A DNA stretch of 64,000 nucleotides from an uncultured Altererythrobacter sp. (GCA_946886565.1 CAMPIX010000004.1:111174-175173); one strand, 5' to 3'; positions 16,568 to 27,513 are shown, counted from the first letter of the stretch. Made by a program: numbers and translations. The notes: generated by a model from the letters alone, not told the origin.

Positions 16568-17797
16568 ATGACCCGGGTGCTGCACGTCCTCGATCACTCG
16601 CTGCCGCTCCACAGCGGCTACACCTTCCGCACGCGCGCGATCCTGAAGGCGCAGCAGGCCGCCGGGCTCGAGGTGCGAGGCGTCACCGGACTGCGCCATG
16701 CGGGCGGGGCGGAGGAGGTCGAGACTGTGGACGGACTCACGTTCCATCGTACCCCCGGCGCGGCGTCCGGCCCCGCCGGCCTGCGCGAATGGCGCGAGAT
16801 CGCGCGCTTCGCCGAAGGGATCGAGCGGGTGGTGCGCGAATGGCGCCCCGACGTGCTCCACGCCCACTCGCCCACGCTATGCGGCATGGCGGCGCTCAAG
16901 GTCGCGCGGCGCCACGGCCTTCCGCTGGTCTATGAAATCCGCGCGTTCTGGGAGGACGCGGCGGTCGGCAACGGCACCGGGCGCCAGGGCTCGCTCAAGT
17001 ACCGGCTGACCCGCGCACTGGAAAACCGCGTGGTCGCGGGCGCCGACGCGGTGTTCACGATCTGCGCGGGCTTGCGCGATGATTTGGTGGCGCGCGGCTT
17101 TTCGCCCGGCAAGATCGGGCTTTCGCCCAACGGGGTCGATCTCGCCTTGTTCGGCGACCCGCCACCGCGCGACGAAGCGCTGGCGACCGAGCTCGGGCTC
17201 GACGGCGGGCCGGCGATCGGCTTCATCGGCAGCTTCTACGACTACGAGGGGCTCGACGATCTGATCGCCGCCATGCCGCTGCTGCGCTCGCGCGAGCCCG
17301 GTGCGCAGCTGCTGCTGGTCGGCGGCGGCCCGATGGAAGAGGCCTTGCGCGCGCAGGCGGCGGCGAGCCCGGCGGCCGAGGCGATCCGCTTCACCGGCCG
17401 CGTGCCGCATGCCGAGGTCGAGCGCTACTACTCGCTGATCGACGTGCTCGCCTATCCGCGCAAGCGCAGCCGGCTGACCGAGCTCGTCACCCCGCTCAAG
17501 CCGATCGAGGCGATGGCGCAGCGCAGGCTTGTCGCCGCCTCCGACGTCGGCGGGCATCGCGAACTGATCGCGCCCGGTGAGACCGGGACGCTGTTTGTCG
17601 CCGACGATCCTTCAGCCTGCGCCGCAGTGCTCGCCGATATGCTGGCCGACCGAACGGGATGGGACGCGATGCGTGCGCGTGCCCGCGCGCATGTCGCCCA
17701 GCATCACGACTGGGCGCGCAACGTGCATCGTTATCAAGTCGTTTACCATCGTTTGCTAACTGCCGGTACGAATGGGGTAAATTTCGCCGCGGCGTGA
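16568..17797 (+). CDS. Glycosyltransferase, exosortase A system-associated (GT4-like)
   Basis: A 409-residue cytosolic or membrane-associated glycosyltransferase. The N-terminus R-V-L-H-V-L-D-H-S-L-P-L-H-S-G-Y-T-F-R is the hallmark of the exosortase-A-associated group. The GT-B C-terminal half shows I-G-F-I-G-S-F-Y-D-Y-E-G-L-D-D-L, L-L-L-V-G-G-G-P and P-L-K-P-I-E-A-M-A (nucleotide-sugar binding, E-x7-E region). The start at 16568 is chosen because the preceding six codons are not conserved. It is divergent from the O-ligase and the small membrane ORF. It probably builds an extracellular polysaccharide linked to PEP-CTERM proteins. Confidence 0.9.
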   Translation: MTRVLHVLDHSLPLHSGYTFRTRAILKAQQAAGLEVRGVTGLRHAGGAEEVETVDGLTFHRTPGAASGPAGLREWREIARFAEGIERVVREWRPDVLHAHSPTLCGMAALKVARRHGLPLVYEIRAFWEDAAVGNGTGRQGSLKYRLTRALENRVVAGADAVFTICAGLRDDLVARGFSPGKIGLSPNGVDLALFGDPPPRDEALATELGLDGGPAIGFIGSFYDYEGLDDLIAAMPLLRSREPGAQLLLVGGGPMEEALRAQAAASPAAEAIRFTGRVPHAEVERYYSLIDVLAYPRKRSRLTELVTPLKPIEAMAQRRLVAASDVGGHRELIAPGETGTLFVADDPSACAAVLADMLADRTGWDAMRARARAHVAQHHDWARNVHRYQVVYHRLLTAGTNGVNFAAA

Positions 17798-17824
17798 GAC
17801 AGGCGCCGCCGGCCCGCAACGGGG

Positions 17825-19480
17825 ATGAACGACGTGGCAGCCAAGCAGGGCGGCAAGGCCGTGAGCCAGGTTCCGATCAGCCAGCATCCGGCCTTTCCGG
17901 CCATCGTCGCGCTGTGGTTCGCGGCGCTTCTGGGCCTTGGCAGTCTCGTCCTGCCGGCGAGCTTGTTCGAAGCCGCGGTCGGCGCAAGCGGCATCGCGAG
18001 TGTCGTGCCTGGGGCCGAACCGCCGCTCGGCGTCAGCGCGCGAATCCTGATTGCGCTCGTCGGCGCGGCTCTCGGCGTTGTCGCCGGGCTCTTGATCGCA
18101 CGCAGGGTCGCCGCGGCGCAGAGCCAGCCCGGTCGCGCTTCGCACCGCTCGTTGCGCACCGCATCGGACGCGGCCAAGCGCCCGATCTCCGCGCACGAGG
18201 AATTGTGGTCCGAGGGCTTCGACGACCCCGTCGACGAAACGCCCGCTCCGCCGATTGCCGGCCGCCGCCGCGCGCTCGCGGTTACCGACGAGAGCGGGTT
18301 GAGCGACCTGCTCCACACCGCTCCGTTGCCCGGTGCCGAGACCGCGATCGTGTTCGAAGAGGCTGCGCTGGCGCCCGAATCGATCGAAGCGCCGATTTCC
18401 GATGCGAGCGATGACGACGCGCTCGAACTGGCGGCGTTCGCCGAAGCCGACGCGGCCGTAGGCGAAGAGCCCGTTGCCCTCGAGCAACTCGCAGAGCCGT
18501 CGATATCGCTCGATGCCGCGCGACCGTTCGACGCTCCGCTCGATCCGCCGTGCATCGGCGCCACCATCAGCCCTGAACCGCAGTTGCGGGAGATCGAAGC
18601 GGAGGCGCCCGTGTTCGCAGAGACCGGCCCCGCGCCCGAGTCCGAGTCCGCGGCTGCCCCCAGCCGTGCTGAGGATGGCGCGCAGGCTTTCGCCTTGGGC
18701 GAGCTCTCGATCTCCGAGTTGGTCGAGCGTTTCGCGCTTTCGCTCCAGCACGCTGCTGAGCGAGCCGCGGAGGACGCTCGAGCTCAGGCGGCCGTCGAAG
18801 CGCCGGCCGATACCGAACTGCCGCCGCGTTACGTGCCCGATCTCGGCGTCGAGGCGGTCGAAGCACCGCGCTTCGCTCCTCCGCCGGAACCGGCGGCTGG
18901 CCGGGAATCGGCGGAGGAGCCGATCGCAGAACCCGCGCCCGAACCGATCGCAGAGCCGGCACCCTATGTCCCTGCCGCGCTTCGTCCGGTCGCCTTCGGC
19001 GAGGATATTGCCGACGAGGACGAAAGCGAGGAATTGGCGCTTACGCTGTCGCTCGCGCAGGACGTCCGGCCATTCGATCGTCCTTCCGTTTCGCCTGCTG
19101 CGTTCGTGCCGGCCGTCGCCGCGACCTCGGATGATGCGGAGGAACCGGGGGAGGCTGGCGACGGCGTTGCCGATCATGGCTACAGCTCGCTGCTCGACAT
19201 GCGCAAGCAGGCGGCGAACCGCGAGTTCGTCCGGATCGAGGACGAGGCATTGGCCGGGGACGCTTCGGCGGACGAGGCGGTCGAGCCGGTCGTCGTCTTC
19301 CCCGGGCAGGAACAGCGCCGCGCCGCAGGGCCCGATTCCGGCGTTCCCCAAACGCCGGGCGCGGAACGGCCGTTCGTCCCGCCCGCGTCTGTCCTTGGTG
19401 TCGCCTCCGATCCGATGCAGACCGAACGCGCACTGCGCGAGGCACTGCACAAGCTCCAGCGGCTGAGCGGCGCGGCCTGA
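17825..19480 (+). CDS. Membrane-anchored acidic protein of unknown function
   Basis: A 551-residue protein. Residues ~22-50 and ~72-95 are hydrophobic and likely form two transmembrane helices (A-I-V-A-L-W-F-A-A-L-L-G-L-G and I-L-I-A-L-V-G-A-A-L-G-V-V-A-G). The remaining ~450 residues are low complexity, rich in Glu, Ala and Pro with repeats such as E-P-I-A-E-P-A-P-E-P-I-A-E-P, ending in a short helical segment (T-E-R-A-L-R-E-A-L-H-K-L-Q-R-L). This suggests a long disordered cytosolic region after a membrane anchor. It follows the glycosyltransferase by 27 bp and may be cotranscribed. No family recognised. Confidence 0.7.
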   Translation: MNDVAAKQGGKAVSQVPISQHPAFPAIVALWFAALLGLGSLVLPASLFEAAVGASGIASVVPGAEPPLGVSARILIALVGAALGVVAGLLIARRVAAAQSQPGRASHRSLRTASDAAKRPISAHEELWSEGFDDPVDETPAPPIAGRRRALAVTDESGLSDLLHTAPLPGAETAIVFEEAALAPESIEAPISDASDDDALELAAFAEADAAVGEEPVALEQLAEPSISLDAARPFDAPLDPPCIGATISPEPQLREIEAEAPVFAETGPAPESESAAAPSRAEDGAQAFALGELSISELVERFALSLQHAAERAAEDARAQAAVEAPADTELPPRYVPDLGVEAVEAPRFAPPPEPAAGRESAEEPIAEPAPEPIAEPAPYVPAALRPVAFGEDIADEDESEELALTLSLAQDVRPFDRPSVSPAAFVPAVAATSDDAEEPGEAGDGVADHGYSSLLDMRKQAANREFVRIEDEALAGDASADEAVEPVVVFPGQEQRRAAGPDSGVPQTPGAERPFVPPASVLGVASDPMQTERALREALHKLQRLSGAA

Positions 19481-19647
19481 GCCTCGCTCCACGCGCTGTG
19501 GCGCGATTCCGCAGGCCCTTTTCCGGGCGCAAGAATTACTAATACCTATGCGCTGCCTTCGCAGTTGCAAAAATCCCAACGTGTCGTCATGAAGCGCCTT
19601 CGCGATAATTTTCGTGCGCGAACGCGCGCTGCGGGACGCGCTTCGTT

Positions 19648-19685
19648 GCCGAAGCGGTCGCATGGCGTGCGCTTCGGCGCTTTTT
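19648..19685 (+). terminator. Intrinsic terminator or attenuator hairpin just before gltB
   Basis: A 9-bp perfect stem (19648-19656 with 19670-19678) with a 13-nt loop is followed by GC and five T. It ends only 17 bp before the gltB start codon and about 165 bp after the upstream gene. Any normal gltB leader would have to run through it. Confidence 0.65.
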
Positions 19686-19702
19686 GACGACGGGGTTTTC
19701 GA

Positions 19703-22700
19703 ATGGGGTTTCCCGCGCCGACAGGTCTGTACGATCCACGCAACGAACACGATTCGTGCGGCGTCGGCTTCGTGGCGCATATCAAGGGCGAGAAAAGCCA
19801 GGCCATCGTCGCCCAGGCGCTCGAAATACTCGCCAACCTCGACCATCGCGGCGCGGTTGGGGCCGACCCGCTACTCGGCGACGGCGCGGGCATCCTGATT
19901 CAGATTCCCGATCCGCTGATCCGCGACTGGGCCGGCGCGGCCGGGCACGACTTGCCTGCACCGGGCGACTACGCGGTCGCGCAATGCTTCCTGCCGCAGG
20001 ACGAGGCGGCACGCGCTTTCGTCGTCGAGCAGCTCGAGAAGTTCATCGCCAAGGAAGGCCAGCGGCTGGTGGGCTGGCGCGAAGTGCCGACCACGCTCGA
20101 CGGGCTCGGCCGCGCGGTGGTCGCCTCGATGCCGGTCATGCGCCAATGCGTCGTCGCGCGCGGCCCCGAATGCGCCGACCAGGATGCGTTCGAGCGCAAG
20201 CTGATCGTCATCCGCAAGCAGACGCTCAACCCGCTGGCGAAGCTCGCCGAGAAGCACGATCTGCCGGCGCTGACGCAGACCTACATCCCCAGCTTCTCCA
20301 GCCGTACGATCGTCTACAAGGGGCTGTTGCTGGCGACGCAGGTCGGCAGCTTCTACGACGACCTGCGCGATCCGCGCTGCACCTCGGCGCTCGGGCTCGT
20401 GCACCAGCGCTTCAGCACCAACACCTTCCCGAGCTGGCGGCTCGCGCACCCCTATCGCTTCATGGCGCACAACGGCGAGATCAACACCGTGCGCGGCAAC
20501 GTAAACTGGATGGAGGCGCGCCGGCGGACGATGGAGAGCGAGCTGCTCGGCGCCGATCTCGACAAGATGTGGCCGCTGATCCCGCACGGCCAGTCCGACA
20601 CCGCGTGCCTCGACAACGCCTTGGAGCTGCTGCTCGCGGGCGGCTACAGCCTCGCGCACGCGATGATGATGCTCATGCCCGAGGCATGGGCCAAGGATCC
20701 ACTGATGGAGCCCGCCCGGCGCGCATTCTACGAATATCACGCCGCGCTGATGGAGCCGTGGGACGGGCCGGCCGCGGTCGCGTTCACCGACGGGCGGCAG
20801 ATCGGCGCCACGCTCGACCGCAACGGCCTGCGCCCCGCACGCTATTGCGTGACCAGGGATGGCCTTGTGTGTCTCGCCTCGGAAAGCGGCGTGCTGCCGT
20901 TCGCCGAACAGGACATCACGCGCAAGTGGCGGCTCCAGCCGGGCAAGATGCTGCTGATCGACCTCGAACAAGGCCGCATCGTCGAGGACGCCGAATTGAA
21001 GGCCGATCTCGCCGCTGCGCATCCCTACGAACGGTGGCTGGCGCAGACGCAGTACAAGCTCGCCGACCTCGACACGATCGAGCCCGAGCTCGCCGCGATC
21101 CCCGACCACACGACCGAGCTGCTCGAACGCCAGCAGGCCTTCGGCTACACGCAGGAGGACGTGAACCGCTTCCTCGAGCCGATGGCGCTCGCGGGCGACG
21201 ATCCGATCGGTTCGATGGGCACCGACACCCCGCTCGCGGTACTGAGCCAGCGGCCGCGGCTGCTCTACGACTATTTCAAGCAGAATTTCGCGCAGGTCAC
21301 CAACCCGCCGATCGACCCGATCCGCGAGGAACTGGTGATGAGCCTGACCTCGATGATCGGCCCGCGCCCCAACCTGCTCGGGCGCGACGCGGGCACGCAC
21401 AAGCGGCTCGAGGTCGACCAGCCGATCCTGACCAACGAGGATCTCGCCAAGATCCGCTCGGTCGAGATCGCGCTCGACGGCGCGTTCCGCACCCATACGC
21501 TCGACGTGACCTGGGATGCGAACACCGGGGCGGGCGGCCTCGAGATGGCCTTGAAGGAACTGTGCTGGGCGGCGACCGAGGCGGTGCTGCTCGACCACAA
21601 CATCCTGATCCTGTCGGATCGCGCGCAGGGGCCGGAGCGGGTGCCCATGCCGGCGCTGCTCGCCACCGCGGCGGTCCACCACCACCTCGTGCGCCAGGGC
21701 CTGCGGATGCAGACCGGGCTGGTGGTCGAGACCGGCGAAGCGCGCGAAGTGCACCACTTCTGCGTGCTTGCGGGCTACGGCGCGGAAGCGATCAACCCCT
21801 ACGTCGCATTCGAGACGATCGAGGGCCTGCGCGCCGATCGCTTCCCCGAAATCGAACCCGCCGACGCGCGCCGCAACTACATCAAGGCGGTCGGCAAGGG
21901 TGTGCTTAAGGTCATGTCCAAGATGGGCATCTCGACCTACCAGTCCTACTGCGGGGCGCAAATCTTCGATGCGGTCGGGCTTTCGAGCGCCTTCATCGAC
22001 AAGTACTTCACCGGCACCGCGACCACGATCGAGGGCATCGGGCTGGCCGAAGTGGCCGAGGAAGCCGTGCGCCGCCACGCGCTCGCGCACGGGGCGAACC
22101 CGCTCTACGCCGGGATGCTCGATGCGGGCGGCATCTACCAGTATCGGCTGCGCGGCGAGGACCATGCCTGGACGCCGGAAAGCGTCGCCAGCCTCCAGCA
22201 CGCGGTGCGCGGCAATTCGAAGGACCGCTACGAAGACTATGCGCGGACGATCAACGAGCAGTCCGAGCGCTTGCTGACGATCCGCGGGCTGATGGAATTG
22301 AAGCCCTCGGACACGCCGGTACCGCTCGACGAGGTCGAGCCCGCGGCGGAGATCGTCAAGCGCTTCAGCACCGGAGCGATGAGCTACGGCTCGATCAGCC
22401 GCGAGGCGCACACCACGCTGGCGATCGCGATGAACCGCATCGGCGGCCGCTCGAACACCGGCGAAGGGGGCGAGGAAGCCGACCGCTTCACCGCCATGCC
22501 CAACGGCGATTCGATGCGCAGCCGGATCAAGCAGGTCGCCTCGGGCCGCTTCGGCGTGACCACCGAATACCTCGTCAATTCGGACGATATTCAGATCAAG
22601 ATGGCGCAGGGCGCGAAGCCCGGCGAAGGCGGCCAGTTGCCCGGTCACAAGGTCGACAAGACGATCGGCGCGGTGCGCCATTCGACCCCGGGCGTCGGCC

Positions 22701-24343
22701 TGATCAGCCCCCCGCCGCACCACGACATCTACTCGATCGAGGATCTCGCGCAGCTGATCCACGACTTGAAGAACGTGCAGCCCACCGCGCGCATCTCGGT
22801 CAAGCTGGTCAGCGAAGTCGGGGTCGGCACGGTCGCGGCGGGCGTGTCCAAGAGCAAGGCGGACCACGTCACCATCTCGGGCTACGAAGGCGGCACCGGC
22901 GCCTCGCCGCTCACCAGCCTGACGCACGCAGGTTCACCGTGGGAGATCGGCCTCGCCGAAACGCAGCAGACGCTGCTGCTCAACGATCTCAGGAGCCGCA
23001 TCGCGGTGCAGGTCGACGGGGGCTTGCGCACCGGGCGCGACGTGGCGATCGGCGCGCTGCTCGGCGCCGACGAGTTCGGCTTCGCCACCGCCCCGCTGAT
23101 CGCCGCAGGGTGCATCATGATGCGCAAGTGCCACTTGAACACCTGCCCGGTCGGCGTCGCGACGCAGGACCCGGTGCTGCGCAAGCGCTTCACCGGCACG
23201 CCCGAGCACGTGATCAACTACTTCTTCTTCGTCGCCGAGGAACTGCGCGCGATCATGGCCGAGATGGGCTTCCGCGCCGTGGAAGAGATGATCGGGCGGG
23301 TCGACCGGCTCGACATGCGCCGCGTGCACCGCCACTGGAAGGCGCACGGGGTCGACCTCTCGCGCATCCTGCATGCGGTCGCGCCCGAAGGCGAGGGTGC
23401 ACTCCATCACACGCAGGAGCAGGACCACGGGCTCGGTGCGGTGATGGACAACGAGCTGATCGCCGCCTGCAACGGCGCGATCGAGCGCGGCGAACCGATC
23501 CAGCTCGAGCGCGCGGTGCGCAACGTGAACCGCACCGTCGGCGCGATGCTCTCGGGCGCAATCGCGCGGCGCCACGGCCACGCCGGGCTCAAGCCCGAGA
23601 CGATCCGCATCAACCTCACCGGCGTGGCCGGGCAGAGCTTCGGCGCCTGGCTCGCGCACGGGGTCACGCTCGACTTGACCGGCGACGCCAACGACTACGT
23701 CGGCAAGGGCCTGTCGGGCGGGCGGATCATCGTCCGCCAGCCCGCCGGCACCGGGCGCGATCCGGGCAAGAACATCGTGGTCGGCAACACCGTGCTCTAT
23801 GGCGCGATCTCGGGCGAGGCCTACTTCGAAGGCGTCGCGGGCGAGCGTTTCGCGGTGCGCAATTCGGGCGCGGTCGCGGTGGTCGAGGGCACCGGCGATC
23901 ACGGCTGCGAATATATGACCGGCGGCGTCGTGTGTGTGCTCGGCAAGACCGGGCGCAACTTCGCCGCGGGGATGAGCGGCGGGGTCGCCTACTTCTACGA
24001 CGAAAGCGGCGACTTCGCGCGGCTGTGCAACCAGGCGCAAGTCGACCTGCTGCCGGTCTCCGCCGAATCCGATGCGGAAGAAGGTACCGGCCGCCCCCAG
24101 CAGCGCGCGCGCTCGGTCGACGATCTCGGCATGGGCGACATGCTGCGCCACGATGCCGAGCGGCTGCGCGTGCTGGTGGAGCGCCACAAGCTCCACACCG
24201 GCTCGGCCAAGGCGGCCGCGCTGCTCGACGACTGGGACGCGGCACTGGCGAAGTTCGTCAAGGTGATGCCGCGCGACTACGCCCGCGCGCTCGAGCAGCT
24301 CGAGGCCGAGCGCCTCGAAGCCGAAACCGTGGCGGCGGAGTAA
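19703..24343 (+). CDS. gltB: Glutamate synthase (NADPH) large subunit
   Basis: A 1546-residue subunit that transfers the amide nitrogen of glutamine to 2-oxoglutarate. The N-terminal class II amidotransferase has its catalytic Cys19 in H-D-S-C-G-V-G-F, exposed after removal of an 18-residue propeptide. The FMN/2-oxoglutarate domain follows, with E-G-G-E-E-A-D-R-F and the 3Fe-4S motif [16 protein letters not shown] (~1137), then the C-terminal GXGXG-rich beta-helix ([21 protein letters not shown]). Length is normal. It is followed by gltD after five bases. A terminator-like hairpin directly precedes the start. Confidence 0.97.
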   Translation: MGFPAPTGLYDPRNEHDSCGVGFVAHIKGEKSQAIVAQALEILANLDHRGAVGADPLLGDGAGILIQIPDPLIRDWAGAAGHDLPAPGDYAVAQCFLPQDEAARAFVVEQLEKFIAKEGQRLVGWREVPTTLDGLGRAVVASMPVMRQCVVARGPECADQDAFERKLIVIRKQTLNPLAKLAEKHDLPALTQTYIPSFSSRTIVYKGLLLATQVGSFYDDLRDPRCTSALGLVHQRFSTNTFPSWRLAHPYRFMAHNGEINTVRGNVNWMEARRRTMESELLGADLDKMWPLIPHGQSDTACLDNALELLLAGGYSLAHAMMMLMPEAWAKDPLMEPARRAFYEYHAALMEPWDGPAAVAFTDGRQIGATLDRNGLRPARYCVTRDGLVCLASESGVLPFAEQDITRKWRLQPGKMLLIDLEQGRIVEDAELKADLAAAHPYERWLAQTQYKLADLDTIEPELAAIPDHTTELLERQQAFGYTQEDVNRFLEPMALAGDDPIGSMGTDTPLAVLSQRPRLLYDYFKQNFAQVTNPPIDPIREELVMSLTSMIGPRPNLLGRDAGTHKRLEVDQPILTNEDLAKIRSVEIALDGAFRTHTLDVTWDANTGAGGLEMALKELCWAATEAVLLDHNILILSDRAQGPERVPMPALLATAAVHHHLVRQGLRMQTGLVVETGEAREVHHFCVLAGYGAEAINPYVAFETIEGLRADRFPEIEPADARRNYIKAVGKGVLKVMSKMGISTYQSYCGAQIFDAVGLSSAFIDKYFTGTATTIEGIGLAEVAEEAVRRHALAHGANPLYAGMLDAGGIYQYRLRGEDHAWTPESVASLQHAVRGNSKDRYEDYARTINEQSERLLTIRGLMELKPSDTPVPLDEVEPAAEIVKRFSTGAMSYGSISREAHTTLAIAMNRIGGRSNTGEGGEEADRFTAMPNGDSMRSRIKQVASGRFGVTTEYLVNSDDIQIKMAQGAKPGEGGQLPGHKVDKTIGAVRHSTPGVGLISPPPHHDIYSIEDLAQLIHDLKNVQPTARISVKLVSEVGVGTVAAGVSKSKADHVTISGYEGGTGASPLTSLTHAGSPWEIGLAETQQTLLLNDLRSRIAVQVDGGLRTGRDVAIGALLGADEFGFATAPLIAAGCIMMRKCHLNTCPVGVATQDPVLRKRFTGTPEHVINYFFFVAEELRAIMAEMGFRAVEEMIGRVDRLDMRRVHRHWKAHGVDLSRILHAVAPEGEGALHHTQEQDHGLGAVMDNELIAACNGAIERGEPIQLERAVRNVNRTVGAMLSGAIARRHGHAGLKPETIRINLTGVAGQSFGAWLAHGVTLDLTGDANDYVGKGLSGGRIIVRQPAGTGRDPGKNIVVGNTVLYGAISGEAYFEGVAGERFAVRNSGAVAVVEGTGDHGCEYMTGGVVCVLGKTGRNFAAGMSGGVAYFYDESGDFARLCNQAQVDLLPVSAESDAEEGTGRPQQRARSVDDLGMGDMLRHDAERLRVLVERHKLHTGSAKAAALLDDWDAALAKFVKVMPRDYARALEQLEAERLEAETVAAE

Positions 24344-24348
24344 GCGAG

Positions 24349-25785
24349 ATGGGCAAGGAAACCGGCTTTCTCGAATTCGAGCGCGAAGACCGCACTTATG
24401 CGGATCCGGGCGAGCGCGTCGCGCATTACAACGAGTTCACGCGTCCGATGACCGAGGACAAGCTGCGCAATCAGGCGGCGCGCTGCATGGACTGCGGCAT
24501 CCCCTATTGTCACACCGGCTGCCCGGTGAACAACCTGATCCCCGACTGGAACCACCTCGTCTACGAGGCGGACTGGAAGCGCGCGCTCGACACGCTCCAT
24601 TCGACCAACAATTTTCCCGAGTTCACCGGCCGCGTCTGCCCCGCCCCGTGCGAGGCGGCCTGCACCTTGAACATCATCGACAGTCCGGTGACGATCAAGT
24701 CGATCGAATGCGCGATCGTCGACCGCGGGTGGAGCGAGGGCTGGATCAAGCCGCAAGTGCCCGAGCGCCAGACGGGCAAGTCGGTCGCGGTCATCGGCAG
24801 TGGACCTGCGGGCCTCGCCTGCGCGCAGCAGCTCGCACGCGCGGGCTACGCGGTGACGGTGTTCGAGAAGGCCGACCGGATCGGCGGCCTGCTGCGCTAC
24901 GGCATTCCCGACTTCAAGATGGAGAAGCACCTGATCAACCGCCGCGCGGTGCAGATGGAGGCCGAGGGCGTCCAATTCCGCACCAGCAGCGAGGTCGGGG
25001 TCGAGGTCAGCTTCGCCGCGTTGAAGGAGAATTTCGACGCGGTCGTGCTCGCGGGCGGAGCGGAGGAACCGCGCCAGCTCGACATTCCCGGCGCCGAGCT
25101 GCCCGGCGTGCGGCTGGCGATGGAATTCCTCACCCAGCAGAACAAGCGCAACGCGGGCGACGACGAAGTCCGCGCCGCGCCGCGCGGAACGCTGTCGGCG
25201 AAGGACAAGCACGTCATCGTGATCGGCGGCGGCGACACCGGCAGCGACTGCGTCGGCACCAGCAACCGCCAGGGCGCGAAGAGCGTGACCCAGCTCGAGA
25301 TCATGCCCAGGCCGCCCGAGAAAGAGGACAAGCCGCTCACCTGGCCGAACTGGCCCCTGAAGCTGCGCACCTCCTCGAGCCATCAGGAAGGCGCGGCGCG
25401 CGACTGGGCAGTACTGGCGAAGCGCGTCGTGGCCGAGGGCGGCGACGTGTCGGGCCTCGAATGCGTGCGCATCGAGTGGCGCGAGGGCAAGATGGTCGAG
25501 ATCGAGGGCAGCGAATTCGCCCTTCCGGCCGACCTGATCCTGCTCGCGATGGGCTTCACCGGCCCCCGGCGCCGCGGCCTGCTCGACCGCGCCGGGGTTG
25601 CAATCGACCCGCGCGGCAATGTCGCCGCGAACACGCAGGACTACGCCACCAGCGAGGCGGGCGTGTTCACCTGCGGCGACATGCGCCGGGGCCAGAGCCT
25701 CGTCGTCTGGGCCATCCGCGAAGGCCGTCAGGCCGCCCGCGCTGTGGACGAAGCGCTGATGGGCGCGAGCGAACTGCCGCGTTGA
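24349..25785 (+). CDS. gltD: Glutamate synthase (NADPH) small subunit
   Basis: A 478-residue flavoprotein that passes electrons from NADPH to GltB. The N-terminal Fe-S cysteines are in [14 protein letters not shown] (~46) and C-P-A-P-C-E-A-A-C (~95). The FAD fold is [10 protein letters not shown] (~150) and the NADPH fold is G-G-G-D-T-G-S-D-C (~292). The ATG at 24349 lies five bases after the gltB stop, so the two are one operon. The TGA stop overlaps the TTG start of the following ATPase gene, suggesting translational coupling. Confidence 0.97.
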   Translation: MGKETGFLEFEREDRTYADPGERVAHYNEFTRPMTEDKLRNQAARCMDCGIPYCHTGCPVNNLIPDWNHLVYEADWKRALDTLHSTNNFPEFTGRVCPAPCEAACTLNIIDSPVTIKSIECAIVDRGWSEGWIKPQVPERQTGKSVAVIGSGPAGLACAQQLARAGYAVTVFEKADRIGGLLRYGIPDFKMEKHLINRRAVQMEAEGVQFRTSSEVGVEVSFAALKENFDAVVLAGGAEEPRQLDIPGAELPGVRLAMEFLTQQNKRNAGDDEVRAAPRGTLSAKDKHVIVIGGGDTGSDCVGTSNRQGAKSVTQLEIMPRPPEKEDKPLTWPNWPLKLRTSSSHQEGAARDWAVLAKRVVAEGGDVSGLECVRIEWREGKMVEIEGSEFALPADLILLAMGFTGPRRRGLLDRAGVAIDPRGNVAANTQDYATSEAGVFTCGDMRRGQSLVVWAIREGRQAARAVDEALMGASELPR

Positions 25786-26312
25786 GCAACGAGCGGCCGC
25801 AGTATCTGATCACCGGTTGCTCGGGCGCGGGCAAATCTGCGCTGATCGAAGAATTGGCAAGGCGCGGCTTCGAGGTCGTCCGTGAGCCGGGGCGTCGTCT
25901 CGTCGCGCAGGGAATCGAACCGTGGCGCGATCTCGGCCGGTTTCTGCGCATGGCCGAAGCTCTCGCCTGGAACGACCTGACCGACGCGGCGACGATGGAT
26001 GGTCCCGTGTTCTTCGACCGCGGTGTGCTCGACGCCGCGGCCGGCCTCGAGCGCATCTCCGGCGAACCGATGGAAGCGCGCCTCGGCAATGCACGGCCCT
26101 ATAATCCTCGCGTACTGTTCGCGGGCGAATGGCCGGAGATATTCGTCAACGACGAGGGCCGGCGACATTCGATGGACGCGGCGCGCCGTGAGCAAGACCA
26201 TTTGCGGCAGCGGCTTCCGGAGCTCGGCTATTCCCTGGAAGACCTTCCGCAGATCGGCATCGCGGATCGTGCGGATTTCGTTCTCGCCTGGGTGGGTGCG
26301 TTGCCGCGCTGA
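25782..26312 (+). CDS. Small AAA-type P-loop ATPase/kinase-like protein
   Basis: A 176-residue protein from a TTG at 25782 that overlaps the gltD stop codon (TTGA). Walker A is G-C-S-G-A-G-K-S-A at residues ~11-19, a Walker B-like F-F-D-R-G-V-L-D lies at ~77-84, and a C-terminal D-x-V-L-A-W motif follows. The layout resembles AAA_28/NadR-kinase-like ATPases, often annotated only as 'AAA family ATPase'. The TTG start is inferred from the overlap and from conservation starting at once (Q-Y-L-I-T-G-C-S-G). It may be coexpressed with gltBD, but no biochemical link is known. Confidence 0.75.
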   Translation: MSNERPQYLITGCSGAGKSALIEELARRGFEVVREPGRRLVAQGIEPWRDLGRFLRMAEALAWNDLTDAATMDGPVFFDRGVLDAAAGLERISGEPMEARLGNARPYNPRVLFAGEWPEIFVNDEGRRHSMDAARREQDHLRQRLPELGYSLEDLPQIGIADRADFVLAWVGALPR

Positions 26313-26660
26313 CTCGAAGGAGGCCGCGGCGCTGGCGATTTCCCGGTCAACCCGGCTCCTTCGCGGCCCCGTCTTGCGGAGGTGGTTTTCGCGGCTTCTG
26401 TCGGCATTTCGGGCAATCCGCATGCGCGGCCGCAGGATCGTTTCGGGCTGACCTACTTCCACTATTCGCTCGCCGACGGTCCGGTCGATACGCTGGCGCG
26501 CCGCGTCACGCTCGAGGACGAGGAAGGGATCGAGGCGTTCTGCACCCTTCAGGTGGCCGAACTGTTGCGCGTGACGGCGGACGTGCAGGTGATCGATCCG
26601 GCGATCGCCGCGCGCGATCTCGGGATGATCGGCAGCCCTCGGTTCACCGCAACTTTCTGA
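26313..26660 (+). pseudogene. Remnant of a carbohydrate porin (OprB family), C-terminal part only
   Basis: The frame 26313-26660 encodes the last ~85 residues of an OprB-type porin: R-P-Q-D-R-F-G-L-T-Y-F-H-Y-S-L, then D-E-E-G-I-E-A-F-C, then L-R-V-T-A-D-V-Q-V-I-D-P-A, ending in T-A-T-F with the terminal Phe of outer-membrane barrels. A full OprB has about 400-450 residues, so most of the barrel and the signal peptide are missing. No convincing start exists; a GTG at 26382 has no ribosome site. It is best read as a decayed gene left next to the ATPase gene. Confidence 0.65.
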
Positions 26661-26746
26661 ACAACGGCGCGAGGACACTTGCCTCGCGAGTGCGTTTGCA
26701 GGAAAATGTTCAGCAACGCGGGTCAGCATGTCGGGGAGCCCCGGGC

Positions 26747-27499
26747 ATGACGACTGAACCGAATCATCTCTTTTGGGACCAGCTCGAACGGCTCGGCCGC
26801 GCCGGCGACGTGCATGCGCTGCGCGCCGCTACGCTCGGCGCCCTCGAAGCGGTGGGGTTCGAGGCCGTTTATTTCCTGGCTCCAGTGGTCGCCGACCCTT
26901 CGGTGGGCCGCGTGATGACCAACCTCGGGTTCGATCCGCGGTGGGAGGAACTCTATCGCGCGGGTCTGTATAAAGTGGACCCCTTGCCCTTGGTCGCAAT
27001 GACGCGCCAATCGGCATTCAACTGGCGCACCGATCTCGACCCTGCTGCGCTGACGCCCGAAGAACGCAATTACCTCGCCACTCTCGGGCAATTCGGAATG
27101 GCCGAAGGCTATGCGATACCATGCTTCGGTCCGTTCGCGCGCCACGGCTTCGTCGGCGTCGGACGCGCCACCTCGCGCCGCGCCTATAGCGTGCGCAATC
27201 GCCTTCGGGTCGAAACCTGCGCGCGTCTCTCGTTCCAGCGCTATGCGCTCCTCGCGCAGCCCTACGCCGATATGGCGCCGGCCCTTTCGCCGCGCGAGAT
27301 GGAAGTGCTGCGCTGGATCGGCGAGGGCAAGAGCAACGCCGTGATCGCCGAGATCCTCGCCATTTCGCGCTCGTCGGTAGACAGCTACGTCCAGCGGCTG
27401 TTCGCCAAGCTAGGCGTGTCCGACCGGATCAGTGCTTCGGTGCGCGGGCTTGCGCTGGGGCTGATCGTCTCGGGCGACTACCCGCGCGAGCCTAGATGA
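26747..27499 (+). CDS. LuxR family transcriptional regulator with autoinducer-binding domain (solo)
   Basis: A 250-residue regulator. Residues ~10-165 resemble the acyl-homoserine-lactone-binding domain (conserved-type aromatic and acidic positions around Y-R-A-G-L-Y-K-V-D-P and F-N-W-R-T-D-L). Residues ~185-245 form the GerE/LuxR helix-turn-helix: L-S-P-R-E-M-E-V-L-R-W-I-G-E-G-K-S-N-A, then S-S-V-D-S-Y-V-Q-R-L-F-A-K-L-G-V. The start at 26747 leaves out a poorly conserved 19-codon extension. No luxI synthase is present in the window, so it is a solo or senses a signal made elsewhere. A palindrome lies right downstream (27514-27527). Confidence 0.88.
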   Translation: MTTEPNHLFWDQLERLGRAGDVHALRAATLGALEAVGFEAVYFLAPVVADPSVGRVMTNLGFDPRWEELYRAGLYKVDPLPLVAMTRQSAFNWRTDLDPAALTPEERNYLATLGQFGMAEGYAIPCFGPFARHGFVGVGRATSRRAYSVRNRLRVETCARLSFQRYALLAQPYADMAPALSPREMEVLRWIGEGKSNAVIAEILAISRSSVDSYVQRLFAKLGVSDRISASVRGLALGLIVSGDYPREPR

Positions 27500-27513
27500 A
27501 ACCGGTTTCTTGC

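Noticed and set aside
19871..22927. A 1018-codon open frame on the minus strand
   Set aside because: It is antisense to gltB, whose domains and catalytic residues are unambiguous. Long antisense frames are expected in GC-rich DNA.
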